Positions 8,558 through 17,374 are shown, counted from the first letter of the stretch. The stretch is DNA of 64,000 bases from Chryseobacterium flavum (GCF_003385595.1 NZ_QNUE01000011.1:85798-149797); one strand, 5' to 3'. Notes: generated by a model from the sequence alone, not told the origin. Numbers and translations: made by a program.

Positions 8558-9361
8558 ATGAACAACAGTCATTTTAAAGCGGTAGAAGAAGAAGATGCTG
8601 AGTTTTACATCTATCATGTGCTTACCGGAAATATAACCACTGACATTCATTATCATAGTTCTGCTCAATTAGTATATGCAGAAGGAGGTATAGTGCATGT
8701 TTTTACAGATTTGAAACACTGGTATCTTCCTGCCAGATGTTTTATGTGGATTCCTGCAGGAACCCCTCACTATATTTTTTCAACAAGCCCTAAAGTTGAT
8801 CTGTATAACTTTTATTTCAAAAAAGAAGAAAATGAAAATGGCTTTTTTGATGAAATTAATATTTATTCGGTAAACAATTTACTCAGAGAGATGATTTTGT
8901 ATACCAAAGACTGGGATGGAAAAATCACAAAAAATGATGGATCTAAATATTATTTTCTCAAAGCCTTAAAAGGAGTTTTGCCTGAAAAACGGGACAGAAA
9001 GCTGGCATTTCCGGTTCAACATCCTTTTCCTAAGGACGAGGCCCTGCTGAAAATTGCAAAATATATTCATGCTAACCTGGAAAAGCCTCTCACCATAGAA
9101 TCTACAGCGAAAGAATTCGGAATGAGTACCAGAACACTTTCCAGAAAGTTTAAGGAGATTTTAGGCATGAATTACGTCCGTTTTTTGCGGGCCTTAAGAA
9201 TTACCCGCTCTCTTGAACTGATGCTGGAAGGAAAGTATAATATGTATGAGATAGCGATGATGGTAGGATACAATAGCCTGTCTTCTTTCAGTAATATTTT
9301 CAAAAAGGTAATTGGAGTAGCTCCAACTGAATATCAGCAAAAACTGAGAGGGGACAGATAA
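8558..9361 (+). CDS. AraC-family transcriptional regulator
   Basis: The 267-residue protein has an N-terminal cupin-like sensor domain (HYHSSAQLVYAEGG near residue 30, WIPAGTPHYIF near 66) and a C-terminal AraC/XylS DNA-binding domain with two helix-turn-helices (about 165-262; SMSTRTLSRKFKEILGMN and the conserved VGYNSLSSFSNIFKKVIGVAPTEY, written here in part). It is divergently transcribed from the TolC-HlyD-MFS operon, so it very probably controls that operon in response to a small molecule bound by the cupin. Whether it activates or represses is inferred only weakly, from the poor -33 element of the operon promoter, which suggests activation. Confidence 0.9.
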   Translation: MNNSHFKAVEEEDAEFYIYHVLTGNITTDIHYHSSAQLVYAEGGIVHVFTDLKHWYLPARCFMWIPAGTPHYIFSTSPKVDLYNFYFKKEENENGFFDEINIYSVNNLLREMILYTKDWDGKITKNDGSKYYFLKALKGVLPEKRDRKLAFPVQHPFPKDEALLKIAKYIHANLEKPLTIESTAKEFGMSTRTLSRKFKEILGMNYVRFLRALRITRSLELMLEGKYNMYEIAMMVGYNSLSSFSNIFKKVIGVAPTEYQQKLRGDR

Positions 9362-9442
9362 TGGTATTCTGGGAAAGCCAGTGAGTTCATGAGCATCTTA
9401 AATGCTGATCAATTCACTAACCCGTTATTTCATAAGTTTTTA

Positions 9443-9477
9443 AATAAAAAAAACCACTCCAAAGTTTGAAGTGGTTT
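9443..9477 (-). terminator. Terminator of the rpsF-rpsR-rplI operon
   Basis: An inverted repeat with arms 9451-9463 and 9465-9477 (one mismatch) is followed on the minus strand by a T-run (A-run on the plus strand from 9443), directly after rplI. Confidence 0.8.
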
Positions 9478-9505
9478 ATAATTTTGAGAAATTCTCAGTT
9501 GCTTA

Positions 9506-10003
9506 TTAAGCTTCTTCAGTTTTTGCTTCTTCTTTTTTAGGAGCAGCTTCAACCGGAGCGTCAGAAACGATATCAAACTCATAGTTGTACTCAACATTTC
9601 TGTGAAGTCTGATAAGAGCAGAGAATTTACCTGTTCTTTTGATTGTACTTCCAGGGATTTTGATATATTTTTTGTCTACAGAAACACCAGCTTTTTCTAA
9701 AGCAGCAGCTAAATCAGCATTGTTGATAGATCCGAATAATTTATCACCAGAACCTACTTTTGCAGGAATAGTAACAGCTGTTTTCTTTAATTGATCAACT
9801 ACAGCGTTAGCAGCAGCGATTAATTTAGCTTCTTCTTCTTTTCTAGCTTCTAATGTAGCTTCTAAAGCAGCTTTGTTTTTAGGAGTAGCTAAAAGTGCAA
9901 ATCCTTGAGGGATTAAGAAGTTTCTAGCATAACCTGGTTTTACGTTTACTGTATCAAACTCAAGTCCTAAGTTTTCTACGTCTTTTTTTAGGATAATTTC
10001 CAT
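9506..10003 (-). CDS. rplI: 50S ribosomal protein bL9
   Basis: The 165-residue product has the bL9 N-terminal domain (MEIILKKDVENLGLEFDTVNVKPGYARNFLIP, only partly conserved text needed: GYARNFLIPQGFA near 25-37), the long connecting helix rich in Ala/Glu/Lys, and the rRNA-binding C-terminal domain. It sits at the L1-stalk base of the 50S subunit. It is slightly longer than the usual 148-150 residues because of an acidic/Ala-Lys tail after residue 150, common in Bacteroidota. It is the last gene of rpsF-rpsR-rplI. Confidence 0.97.
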   Translation of the reverse strand: MEIILKKDVENLGLEFDTVNVKPGYARNFLIPQGFALLATPKNKAALEATLEARKEEEAKLIAAANAVVDQLKKTAVTIPAKVGSGDKLFGSINNADLAAALEKAGVSVDKKYIKIPGSTIKRTGKFSALIRLHRNVEYNYEFDIVSDAPVEAAPKKEEAKTEEA

Positions 10004-10100
10004 TGTTGTTGTCCGTTTTAGTGTTCCGAGTCCGGGGTTTTATACTCCGGGTTTCTCTTCACATCGTTAGAATTTATTAATGAATTCAGCAACTGTTTTA

Positions 10101-10146
10101 GCTATATGCAGTAGGCTTAAAGCTTATGGCTTATAGCATATTGCAA
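10101..10146. repeat. Spacer phrase repeat between rpsR and rplI
   Basis: GCTTA occurs three times with a 7-bp period (10115, 10122, 10129) inside a stretch built of variants of GGCTTATAGC. It lies in the rpsR-rplI spacer (10004-10147), which holds no gene. Confidence 0.5.
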
Positions 10147-10147
10147 T

Positions 10148-10450
10148 TTATTTCAATAAGTCAGCTACGTATGGTAGTAATGCAAGGTGTCTTGCTCTTT
10201 TGATCGCAGCAGAAACTTTTCTTTGGTATTTTAAAGAAGTTCCTGTGTATCTTCTTGGTAAGATTTTACCTTGTTCGTTCACAAACTGTAATAAGAAATC
10301 AGCATCTTTGTAGTCAACGTGCTTAATTCCGTATTTTTTGAATCTACAATATTTCTTTTCAGATTTTGTATTGATATCAAGTGGAGTAAGGAATTTTACT
10401 TCTGATTCTCCTCCTGCTGAGGCTTGTTTAGCCATTTCATCTATTGCCAT
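10148..10450 (-). CDS. rpsR: 30S ribosomal protein bS18
   Basis: The 100-residue protein carries the bS18 core ([18 protein letters not shown] near 32-49 and [20 protein letters not shown] near 64-83). It binds bS6 on the 30S platform. A second in-frame ATG at 10435 ([12 protein letters not shown]) is also possible and would remove five residues. In Flavobacterium ribosome structures bS18, bS6 and bS21 together hide the anti-Shine-Dalgarno end of 16S rRNA, which agrees with the lack of Shine-Dalgarno sequences throughout this window. Confidence 0.97.
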   Translation of the reverse strand: MAIDEMAKQASAGGESEVKFLTPLDINTKSEKKYCRFKKYGIKHVDYKDADFLLQFVNEQGKILPRRYTGTSLKYQRKVSAAIKRARHLALLPYVADLLK

Positions 10451-10482
10451 GTCTTGTCTTTTTTAAAAAATAGGGTTAATAA

Positions 10483-10824
10483 TTAAGCTTTAGCTGCTTT
10501 TACTTTAGCTCTTCTAGTTACAGCGTACTCAACAGCGTGTTTGTCAAGTTTTGTAGTTAGGTAACGGATTACTCTTTCGTCACGCTTGAATGCTAATTCT
10601 AAATCAGCAACTACAGTACCTTCACCTTTAAACTCGATTAAAGTGTAGAATCCGTTCTTTTTCAATTGGATCGGATAAGCTAATTTTTTTAATCCCCAGT
10701 TTTCTTTAGCAACGATTTCGCAGTTCTTTTCTTTTAAAAGATCCTCAAATTTTTTCACTGCTTCCTCCACCTGCGCGTCAGATAGAACGGGAGTTAAAAT
10801 GAAAACAGTTTCGTAATTGTTCAT
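10483..10824 (-). CDS. rpsF: 30S ribosomal protein bS6
   Basis: The 113-residue product starts [16 protein letters not shown] and contains the [16 protein letters not shown] and [19 protein letters not shown] segments of bS6. It pairs with bS18 on the 30S platform. First gene of the operon rpsF-rpsR-rplI, 32 bases before rpsR. A strong promoter lies just upstream at 10859-10889. Confidence 0.97.
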   Translation of the reverse strand: MNNYETVFILTPVLSDAQVEEAVKKFEDLLKEKNCEIVAKENWGLKKLAYPIQLKKNGFYTLIEFKGEGTVVADLELAFKRDERVIRYLTTKLDKHAVEYAVTRRAKVKAAKA

Positions 10825-10858
10825 AATGTTAAATAAATTTGTTAATTATTTCGAGGTG

Positions 10859-10889
10859 CAAAAGTAGAAAATATATTTTTTATATGCAA
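10859..10889 (-). promoter_or_regulatory. Promoter of rpsF operon
   Basis: On the minus strand TTG (10887-10889), a 20-nt spacer and TACTTTTG (10859-10866) match the Bacteroidota housekeeping promoter TTG-N17..20-TAnnTTTG, about 35 nt ahead of rpsF. Confidence 0.75.
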
Positions 10890-10980
10890 GAGAACTACGG
10901 AAATAGTTGGTGATATGGATTTGACGAAATAAAATCGGGGTCTATTTTTTTGTATTTTTGTGATCTGAAAAACTTTTATT

Positions 10981-11583
10981 ATGAAAACTAAATTGTATTT
11001 CTTGCCATTTTTATTAATGGGCATTACCTGCTATTCTCAGGACAAAATTTCCATGAAAAATGGTTCCTCACTTGACGTTAAGCTTATAGAAATTGGGACC
11101 TCAAATATTACCTATAAGGAATTGGATAATTTGGACGGACCTATTCATTCTTTAGACAAGTCTAAAATATATAAAGTGACTTACAATAATGGTAAAACAG
11201 ATATTTTAGGTAAATTTCAAAGCATCGATGAAATTAAGAGTTTTATAATAAATAAAATTAATGAATATGGAGTGGATCGTGATAATGGTATGCTCAAACT
11301 TGCAGCTGAATTTGAAGGCAATAATATTAGAATAAATTCTGTGAACAATAAAGGTCGTGTCTATTATGAAGATAAATATTGGTGGGATATAAGCAGAGTA
11401 GTAGAATTTCATAATATTTCAAGAAGAAATAATGGTACTGTATTTTTGAATATAGTGACGTATAAGAGTCGAAAATCGAAAACAGAATTGGATAAGCTAG
11501 TTATAAAGCTAGTTGATTATGAGACCGCCATAGCATTATTAGATGCATTTAAAGATTTAAATCTCATGCTAAAAAAAGATTAA
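10981..11583 (+). CDS. Secreted protein of unknown function
   Basis: A 200-residue protein with a signal peptide ending near residue 19 (MGITCYSQD). Residues 20-75 (DKISMKNGSSLDVKLIEIG, TYKELDNLDGP, KSKIYKVTYNNGKTDIL) follow a pattern frequent in Bacteroidota secreted proteins, in which a small beta domain starts with a D-x-I-x-x-x-N-G phrase. The rest has no motif I recognise. A -7 element TATTTTTG (10953-10960) lies 20 bases upstream. It is a single gene convergent with the ClC gene. No function can be assigned. Confidence 0.7.
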   Translation: MKTKLYFLPFLLMGITCYSQDKISMKNGSSLDVKLIEIGTSNITYKELDNLDGPIHSLDKSKIYKVTYNNGKTDILGKFQSIDEIKSFIINKINEYGVDRDNGMLKLAAEFEGNNIRINSVNNKGRVYYEDKYWWDISRVVEFHNISRRNNGTVFLNIVTYKSRKSKTELDKLVIKLVDYETAIALLDAFKDLNLMLKKD

Positions 11584-11592
11584 ATTAAATAA

Positions 11593-12945
11593 CTAATCTT
11601 TTCCTCTCAATTCCGTCAGAAAATTCACCTTCAAAACATCATACAATGAATGTCTGCTTACTAATATAGAAGCAATAGACGAAACCATCCCGGCAAGCAT
11701 CAGATGGAATATTAATGAATGTCTGTCGGTCATTTCCAGAACGATAATGGCTGATGTAAACGGAGCCCGGGTGATTCCTGTGAGAAAAGCAACCATCCCG
11801 CCAAGAACTACAACATTGGTTTCATTAGGTGTCAGGTTAATTGCTCCTGAAATCACAGAACCTATGCTGGCTCCGGCAGTCAATGCAGGTGCAAAAATAC
11901 CACCCGCACCTCCGGAAGTAAAAGACAGGGCAGGACCCAGCATCCTTAAAACAGGAACATACCAGTCTTCATGTTTATTTTTTGTAAAAAGCACACGTTC
12001 CATAATCTCCTTACCTGAACCCAGAATTTCGCGGTTGACAAAATACGCAAGGGAAGCAATAATTAAGGCGCATGCAATCAGGAACAAGATATTGGCTTTA
12101 TCTGTTTTCAATGTTTTCTTTTTCCATGCATTAATTTTAAGCATGATAACGGATAACTGGCTTGCAAGAATACCTGCTGTGGCAGCGACAAGAATAATGG
12201 GGAACATTACCATTAAAGATACGTCATTGGTTTTCGGATATCCCAGATATAAATAAGACCCGGCCAGAGTCTGGGCTGTTAATCCTGCAATAATTACGGC
12301 TGTAAATAAAGCGGTTTTAAAATAGTTGATGTGTGTTTTTGATAATTCCTCTACGGCAAACACAATTCCACCCAGAGGGGTATTGAATGCTGCTGCCAAT
12401 CCTGCCGCCGCTCCGGTCATGATCATATTCTTCTTAGAGATTTTCGGCCACCATTCAGGAAGGTATTCATTGACTTTCCTGAAAACGGAACCTGCAATCT
12501 GAATTGTTGGCCCTTCACGACCTACTGCGCCCCCTCCGATTACCAGAATAACGGAAGACAATATTTTGAAAAAGATGATCTTGATGCTCAGAAGGTTTCT
12601 TATCTTTTTATGTTCCTTTGGATTTGCAAGCTCTACAGCTGCCATCACTTGAGGAATACCACTTCCTTTAGCATTGGGAGCGAATTCCTTGACCAGCCAC
12701 CAGGAAAGTACAAAACCTACTGGAGCAATGATGAAGATCATCCAGGCATGCCAGTCAAAAATGAAATTCATGAGGTTTTCTCCCCATGCAAATATCTGAG
12801 CATACAACACCGCAAAAAAACCGGTAATAACGGACCCTATCCAAAAGGGAATTGCCTGAAGCAGGTTATACTTCAGCTGTTCGTTTCGGATGTTGTCGAA
12901 GGAATTTTTGAGGGACTTCCGTATCAGGATGAAAATTTTCAGCAT
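11593..12945 (-). CDS. ClC-family chloride transporter, probably Cl-/H+ antiporter
   Basis: The 450-residue membrane protein has the three ClC selectivity motifs: GSGIP (94-98), GREGP (142-146) with the gating Glu144, and GIFAP about residue 345. The pair Glu199-Glu200 in FAVEEL aligns with the internal proton glutamate of E. coli ClC-ec1, which favours an antiporter over a channel (inference). There are no C-terminal CBS domains. It would exchange chloride for protons across the inner membrane, for example in acid stress. The gene is 42 bases from the hypothetical gene upstream; no regulator is nearby. Confidence 0.93.
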   Translation of the reverse strand: MLKIFILIRKSLKNSFDNIRNEQLKYNLLQAIPFWIGSVITGFFAVLYAQIFAWGENLMNFIFDWHAWMIFIIAPVGFVLSWWLVKEFAPNAKGSGIPQVMAAVELANPKEHKKIRNLLSIKIIFFKILSSVILVIGGGAVGREGPTIQIAGSVFRKVNEYLPEWWPKISKKNMIMTGAAAGLAAAFNTPLGGIVFAVEELSKTHINYFKTALFTAVIIAGLTAQTLAGSYLYLGYPKTNDVSLMVMFPIILVAATAGILASQLSVIMLKINAWKKKTLKTDKANILFLIACALIIASLAYFVNREILGSGKEIMERVLFTKNKHEDWYVPVLRMLGPALSFTSGGAGGIFAPALTAGASIGSVISGAINLTPNETNVVVLGGMVAFLTGITRAPFTSAIIVLEMTDRHSLIFHLMLAGMVSSIASILVSRHSLYDVLKVNFLTELRGKD

Positions 12946-12987
12946 TTGCAGGTTTTGAGGGATGAATTTACGGTAAAATTTTGGAAA

Positions 12988-13608
12988 TTATATTTCGTTT
13001 AAAAATTTTGAAATCATTTCAGCATTTTCAACCGTAAGAATATCAGGTATACCAAAGCTTAAAATGCTGTTTCTGACTTCAAGCTTAAAGCCTTCATCAG
13101 GGAAGCTTTTTATTGCTTCTTTTCTTTTTTGGGTTAAAAAACTCATGGTTTTAAATGCATCACTTCCCACGACATAAAAATCTTTAAAATCAGGATCTTT
13201 AAAATTAACGGAGAAACTGCTGAAAATTCCTGCAATCTTATCCATTAGCTTCTTTTTATTAATGGAAATATATCCAAAGTCTTCTTTTAAGCTTTTTAGT
13301 CCCCAAAGCTGGATGGTGTCATATTTACGATCTAAACGTCCGCCTTTGAAATTTATTCCCACTTTACTGATGATAAAAAGATAGAAAGGGTTATTGTTCA
13401 CATCCTTTACCAGGTAACAGATGCGTGGAATAAATAACGGATACATATCAAAAGAACTGAACTGTTCGTAAGGAGACTCTTTAATGTCAATAACTGAAAT
13501 ATCATAAGAGAGAGAAAGCAGATCATAGATTTCAGTAATGAGCTTTTCATCCTGTTCGGTGAAATCAAAAAAACTTGTGACATCATATTTCCTGTAATCC
13601 GGATCCAT
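12988..13608 (-). CDS. Conserved-looking cytoplasmic protein of unknown function
   Basis: A 206-residue soluble protein with no signal peptide, no membrane helix and no motif I recognise. It starts MDPDYRKYDVTSFFDFTEQD and is rich in Phe, Ile, Asp and Lys, with predicted mixed alpha/beta character (alternating hydrophobic strands such as YLFIISKVGINF). Its stop is 42 bases before the ClC start, so the two could be cotranscribed. Codon usage and base composition look like its neighbours. Real gene status rests on length and orientation within the block. Confidence 0.7.
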   Translation of the reverse strand: MDPDYRKYDVTSFFDFTEQDEKLITEIYDLLSLSYDISVIDIKESPYEQFSSFDMYPLFIPRICYLVKDVNNNPFYLFIISKVGINFKGGRLDRKYDTIQLWGLKSLKEDFGYISINKKKLMDKIAGIFSSFSVNFKDPDFKDFYVVGSDAFKTMSFLTQKRKEAIKSFPDEGFKLEVRNSILSFGIPDILTVENAEMISKFLNEI

Positions 13609-13802
13609 TTTCTTGTATATTATTTGTTTAAAAATAATGCTAATAAATCTAATTTACAAAAACTTATTATAATATAAAATTGGATTTAAATAATTATTGT
13701 TTTTATAAATTTAAGCATATTTAATTAATTATTTAATAACGATTTTGGCTATTGTTTGTTTTTTTTTGAAATCGAGTGAACTTAACCATATAAAAAACAA
13801 AA

Positions 13803-13827
13803 AAACCTCCGATTAAATCGAAGGTTT
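13803..13827 (-). terminator. Terminator downstream of the E2 gene
   Basis: AAACCT...AGGTTT arms (13803-13808 and 13822-13827) with an inner GATT/AATC pairing are followed on the minus strand by a run of seven T. The rest of the 264-bp spacer 13609-13872 is AT-rich without a gene. Confidence 0.75.
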
Positions 13828-13847
13828 AGTATTTAAAATCAACAAAA

Positions 13848-13876
13848 TTACTTATTGCTGATTACTCATTACTTAT
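13848..13876. repeat. Spacer phrase repeat at the 3' end of the E2 gene
   Basis: TTACTTAT (13848-13855), TTACTCAT (13862-13869) and TTACTTAT (13869-13876) are three near-copies in 29 bp; the last overlaps the stop codon of the E2 gene. Confidence 0.45.
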
Positions 13877-15186
13877 ATTTCTGTGTTCAGATCCCAGTTT
13901 TCAAGGTAGTCGTGAACATGCTTCAGCATCATTCCCCCTAAAGATCCATCCACTACCCTGTGGTCATAAGAGTGAGACATAAACATCAGGTTTCTGATTG
14001 CGATTACATCCCCATCAGCGGTTTCAAGAACTGCAGGTTTTTTAACAATAGCTCCGATTGCTAAAATAGCTACCTGAGGCTGTGGAATGATCGGTGTTCC
14101 CATAAGGTTTCCAAAGCTTCCTACGTTAGAAATGGTATATGTTGCACCCTGAGTATCCTCTGGTCTTAATTTCTTGTTTCTTGCTCTGTAGGCCAGGTCA
14201 TTGATCGCTTTTGCAAGACCTGAAAGAGATAACTGGTCAGCATTTTTGATGACAGGGACAATAAGGTTTCCGTCCGGAAGGGCAGTAGCCATACCGATGT
14301 TGATATTTTTCTTTTTAATGATGTTGTCACCATTTACAGAAACATTGATCATCGGGAAATCCTGGATTGCTTTCACAACAGCTTTTACGAAAATAGGCAT
14401 GAAAGTAAGTTTCTCGCCTTCACGTTTTTCGAATACTGCTTTGTTTTTATTTCTCCATTTTACAACGTTGGTAACATCTGTTTCGATGAAAGAAGTTACG
14501 TGTGGAGCAATTTGTTTTGCTTTTACCATGTTCTCAGCGATGATCTTTCTCATTCTGTCCATTGGAATGATCTCATCACCTGCACTTACCGGGATGGTAG
14601 CTGCCGGAGCAGATACTGTCGGTTGTGGTGTAGAAGCGGCCTGTACAGGGGCTGCCTGCTGAACGGGCTGGCTTCCTCTGCTAGCAACATAGGCTAATAT
14701 ATCTTCTTTTGTAATTCTTCCTTCCAAACCGCTTCCTTTAATAGATTTCAGTTCGGTTTCAGAAATGTTTTCCTGTTGTGCAATAGATTTTACAAGTGGA
14801 GACAGGTATAGGTCTCCTGAAAATTCTACATTTGAAGAAGCAGCTGTTTTTAAAGGCTCTTCAATTGTCTTTAAAGTTTCAGTATCCGGAGCAGATGCCG
14901 GAGCTTCTGTTTTTACTTCTTCTGAAACTGTATTTCCGCCTTCTCCTTCAATTTCTAAAATAGCTATGGCTTCACCTACTTTTGCAACTTCGTCCTTTTG
15001 CTTTAAAATTTTCACAATTTTCCCCGAAACTGGTGTCGGTACATCGGAATCTACTTTATCTGTTGCAATTTCTACTACGGAGTCATCCTCCTTTACGTTA
15101 TCACCTTCATTGAATAACCAAGTGATAATTGTCGCTTCCATAACACCTTCTCCCATGGAAGGAAGCAATAATTTGTATTCTGCCAT
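13873..15186 (-). CDS. Dihydrolipoamide acyltransferase (E2) of a 2-oxoacid dehydrogenase complex
   Basis: The 437-residue E2 has one lipoyl domain (1-78) with the lipoylated Lys44 in EIATDKVDSD, a Pro/Ala-rich linker, a peripheral subunit-binding domain (about 125-168, LSPLVKSIAQQENI), a second flexible linker and a catalytic acyltransferase domain with His409 and Asp413 in DHRVVDG. It passes an acyl group from lipoate to CoA. A single lipoyl domain and the sequence EATIITWL resemble branched-chain or generic E2 proteins rather than the multi-lipoyl pyruvate form; the substrate is uncertain. The E1 and E3 genes are not adjacent. A -7 element TATATTTG on the minus strand (15207-15214) lies just upstream. 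Confidence 0.93.
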   Translation of the reverse strand: MAEYKLLLPSMGEGVMEATIITWLFNEGDNVKEDDSVVEIATDKVDSDVPTPVSGKIVKILKQKDEVAKVGEAIAILEIEGEGGNTVSEEVKTEAPASAPDTETLKTIEEPLKTAASSNVEFSGDLYLSPLVKSIAQQENISETELKSIKGSGLEGRITKEDILAYVASRGSQPVQQAAPVQAASTPQPTVSAPAATIPVSAGDEIIPMDRMRKIIAENMVKAKQIAPHVTSFIETDVTNVVKWRNKNKAVFEKREGEKLTFMPIFVKAVVKAIQDFPMINVSVNGDNIIKKKNINIGMATALPDGNLIVPVIKNADQLSLSGLAKAINDLAYRARNKKLRPEDTQGATYTISNVGSFGNLMGTPIIPQPQVAILAIGAIVKKPAVLETADGDVIAIRNLMFMSHSYDHRVVDGSLGGMMLKHVHDYLENWDLNTEI

Positions 15187-15249
15187 TTTTGATTTTTAGA
15201 TTTTGACAAATATATAAAAAAAATCGGTTTTTTTATGAAATATATAATT

Positions 15250-16077
15250 TTAGGAAAATTCAATATAGATATTCTCACCTACATTCAATCCAAACAAGCT
15301 TTTAGCACCGTTTTTCTTGCTTCCTTTGTAGATGGTAAGCTCCAAGAGCTGACTGTCATTGAAAATCGCAGCAGACTGTCCGTGAAATTCGGTTTCCCTT
15401 TCCCAATCCGAAACTACCTCGGTATGGCTTGAGAATATTCTTGAAAGCGTAAGGTTTCTGAATTTTATGGTAAAGCTATTGTATCCTTTCCCTGTGCTTT
15501 CAAAAAAGTCTTTGCTGATATTTGAGATTATATTTCCGAAATTATCAATATAAGTAACTTCCCCGATGATCATTTTTTCTGATTCGTTGAAGACCGGTCT
15601 CGGGAACATCAGCTGTTTTACTGTATTTATTTTCCTTCCGATTACTTCCGGCAGCCCTCCGTTAGCAAGATGAACTGCTGCAGGAACAAATATATCAGTA
15701 GAAGTAAAGTTGATAATATCATCGAAACGGTTATTCAATGTGATTTCATAGATCGCTTCAGGCTTGATGTCAAAAAACACAAGGCTTAAAAGACCATTAT
15801 CAGCGGCCAGAAAATAAGAACCGTCTGCTTTATAAAGGATATTTTTTCTTGATTTATTGTAAAAACTGTCCACAGAAAGGATATGAATAGTGCCTTTTGG
15901 GAAATACTTGTATGCATTTCTTACAATATAGGATGTTTGTACAAGGTTGAATGCCTGGATATCGTGGGTTATATCAATAATATTAACCTCAGGATTTAGA
16001 GACAGAATTTTGCCTTTCACAGCGGCAACTCTGTAATCTAAATTTCCGAAATCCGAAGTAAGGGTAATAATTGACAT
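15250..16077 (-). CDS. S-adenosyl-L-methionine hydrolase/halogenase-fold protein (DUF62)
   Basis: The 275-residue product starts MSIITLTSDFGNLDYRVAAVKG, typical of the SAM hydroxide adenosyltransferase family, which cleaves SAM to adenosine and methionine with activated water. Other family segments are NIIDITHDIQAFNLVQ (about 31-46) and SVDSFYNKSRKN. The longer start at 16107 would put the first codons inside the minus-strand promoter element TAACTTTG (16105-16112), so the start at 16077 is preferred. It is divergent from phoH. The cellular role in flavobacteria is poorly known. Confidence 0.85.
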   Translation of the reverse strand: MSIITLTSDFGNLDYRVAAVKGKILSLNPEVNIIDITHDIQAFNLVQTSYIVRNAYKYFPKGTIHILSVDSFYNKSRKNILYKADGSYFLAADNGLLSLVFFDIKPEAIYEITLNNRFDDIINFTSTDIFVPAAVHLANGGLPEVIGRKINTVKQLMFPRPVFNESEKMIIGEVTYIDNFGNIISNISKDFFESTGKGYNSFTIKFRNLTLSRIFSSHTEVVSDWERETEFHGQSAAIFNDSQLLELTIYKGSKKNGAKSLFGLNVGENIYIEFS

Positions 16078-16138
16078 GAGCAATGTTAGAATAGTGTAGT
16101 ATTGCAAAGTTATTTAAATAAACAGAAAGCCCGAAAGA

Positions 16139-16166
16139 TTGTTGAAAAGAATTTGATATAAATTTG
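16139..16166 (+). promoter_or_regulatory. Promoter of phoH
   Basis: TTG (16139-16141), a 17-nt spacer and TAAATTTG (16159-16166) match the Bacteroidota promoter, 42 nt before the phoH start codon. Confidence 0.75.
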
Positions 16167-16208
16167 AAAAAAAGCTTTAATTTTAAAATCTAAAAATAAA
16201 AATACTGC

Positions 16209-17168
16209 ATGTTTGAATTAACATATGATCTGGAAGAAATAGACGCGAAAATTTTCTATGGGGTTAATAACCAATATTTCAACTTAATAAAATCCACCTT
16301 TCCAACTCTTAAAATTACAGGACGGGACCATTTTATCTTTGCCATGGGAAATCAGGAGGCTTTGGATATATTGAAACAAAAACTGGATGACATTGTCCGG
16401 TTTATATCTAAAAACAACTCAATAGGGCTAAAGGATGTTGAAAATATTCTGAATATTAAAGATGAAAATGAAAAACAGCTGATCTTTGATCAGGATATCA
16501 TTGTAAAAGGAGTTAACGGGAAAATTATTAAAGCCAAAACAACCAATCTTAAAAAACTGGTTAAGGAGACTGAGAAAAAAGATATGGTTTTTGCAATTGG
16601 CCCTGCAGGAACAGGAAAAACATATACCAGTGTAGCTTTGGCAGCAAAAGCTTTACGAGATAAAGAGGTAAAAAGAATTATACTGACAAGACCAGCTGTA
16701 GAAGCAGGAGAGAGCCTTGGATTTTTACCCGGGGATCTTAAAGAAAAGCTTGATCCTTATTTACAACCGTTATATGATGCCCTTCGTGATATGATTCCAC
16801 ATGAAAAACTGGAGGGTTTTATGGAGAAAAAAGTAATTGAGGTTGCTCCTCTGGCCTTTATGAGAGGACGTACCCTTGATGATGCTTTTGTTATTCTGGA
16901 TGAAGCTCAAAATACAACACATGCCCAGATGAAAATGTTTCTGACCAGAATGGGGATGAATGCCAAGTTTATTATTACGGGAGACCCCAGCCAGATTGAC
17001 CTTCCTAAAAATCAGCAATCCGGGCTGAAAGAAGCGATGAGAATATTAAAAGGGGTTAATGAAATCGGTTTTGTACATCTTACGGAAGAAGATGTTGTAA
17101 GGCACCCTGTGGTGAAAAAGATTATTTTGGCTTATAATGATGAAGAAAAAAGATTAAGAAATGATTGA
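16209..17168 (+). CDS. phoH: PhoH-family ATPase
   Basis: The 319-residue protein has a Walker A motif GPAGTGKT (131-138), Walker B FVILDEAQ (227-234) and the family signature RPAVEAGESLGFLPGD (161-176) with ITGDPSQIDLP near the end. PhoH-like proteins are cytoplasmic P-loop ATPases of the helicase superfamily-1-like fold, linked to RNA metabolism and phosphate stress, but their exact role is unsettled. It has its own promoter and is followed by about 180 bp of non-coding DNA ending in a terminator. Confidence 0.93.
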   Translation: MFELTYDLEEIDAKIFYGVNNQYFNLIKSTFPTLKITGRDHFIFAMGNQEALDILKQKLDDIVRFISKNNSIGLKDVENILNIKDENEKQLIFDQDIIVKGVNGKIIKAKTTNLKKLVKETEKKDMVFAIGPAGTGKTYTSVALAAKALRDKEVKRIILTRPAVEAGESLGFLPGDLKEKLDPYLQPLYDALRDMIPHEKLEGFMEKKVIEVAPLAFMRGRTLDDAFVILDEAQNTTHAQMKMFLTRMGMNAKFIITGDPSQIDLPKNQQSGLKEAMRILKGVNEIGFVHLTEEDVVRHPVVKKIILAYNDEEKRLRND

Positions 17169-17191
17169 TTAAGCTAAATAAAGGAAGTTTG

Positions 17192-17374
17192 ATGGGAAAG
17201 TAACTGCTAAAAAGACCTGTAAAACGTTATAATTTAGCGAAAGATCAAGGGGAAAACTGATCAACAGCTTTTAAAAGGTTAGTGTCGGTTTTAAGTTCGG
17301 GGGAAATTAATACTTCAAGTCTGTAACAGAGTAGTATCTATAGACATAAAACAGGGCAATAGTCCTGTTTTTTC
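17192..17374 (+). ncRNA. Possible small RNA or long phoH 3' UTR
   Basis: The 265-bp spacer after phoH has no open frame of note. It contains a GATCA/TGATC hairpin (about 17242-17262), a branched hairpin ATACT...AGTAT enclosing TCTG/CAGA (about 17310-17338), and a terminator at its end. Upstream, TTG (17165-17167) and GAAGTTTG (17184-17191, one mismatch to TAnnTTTG) are 16 nt apart, a weak promoter. The unit would be about 180 nt. It may equally be the 3' UTR of phoH. Confidence 0.3.
17349..17374 (+). terminator. Intrinsic terminator after phoH
   Basis: AAACAGG (17349-17355) pairs with CCTGTTT (17364-17370), with T-rich sequence to 17374. Confidence 0.75.

Noticed and set aside
10004..10100. 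GC-rich words CCGGGGTTTTATACTCCGGG upstream of rplI as a ribosomal protein leader hairpin
   Set aside because: The two CCGG-containing words are arranged mainly as direct, not inverted, copies, so no convincing stem forms.
11747..12256. Plus-strand frame of 169 codons opposite the ClC gene
   Set aside because: Antisense shadow of conserved membrane protein sequence.
14201..14662. Plus-strand frame of 153 codons opposite the E2 gene
   Set aside because: Antisense shadow of a gene with clear catalytic motifs; its translation shows no domain.
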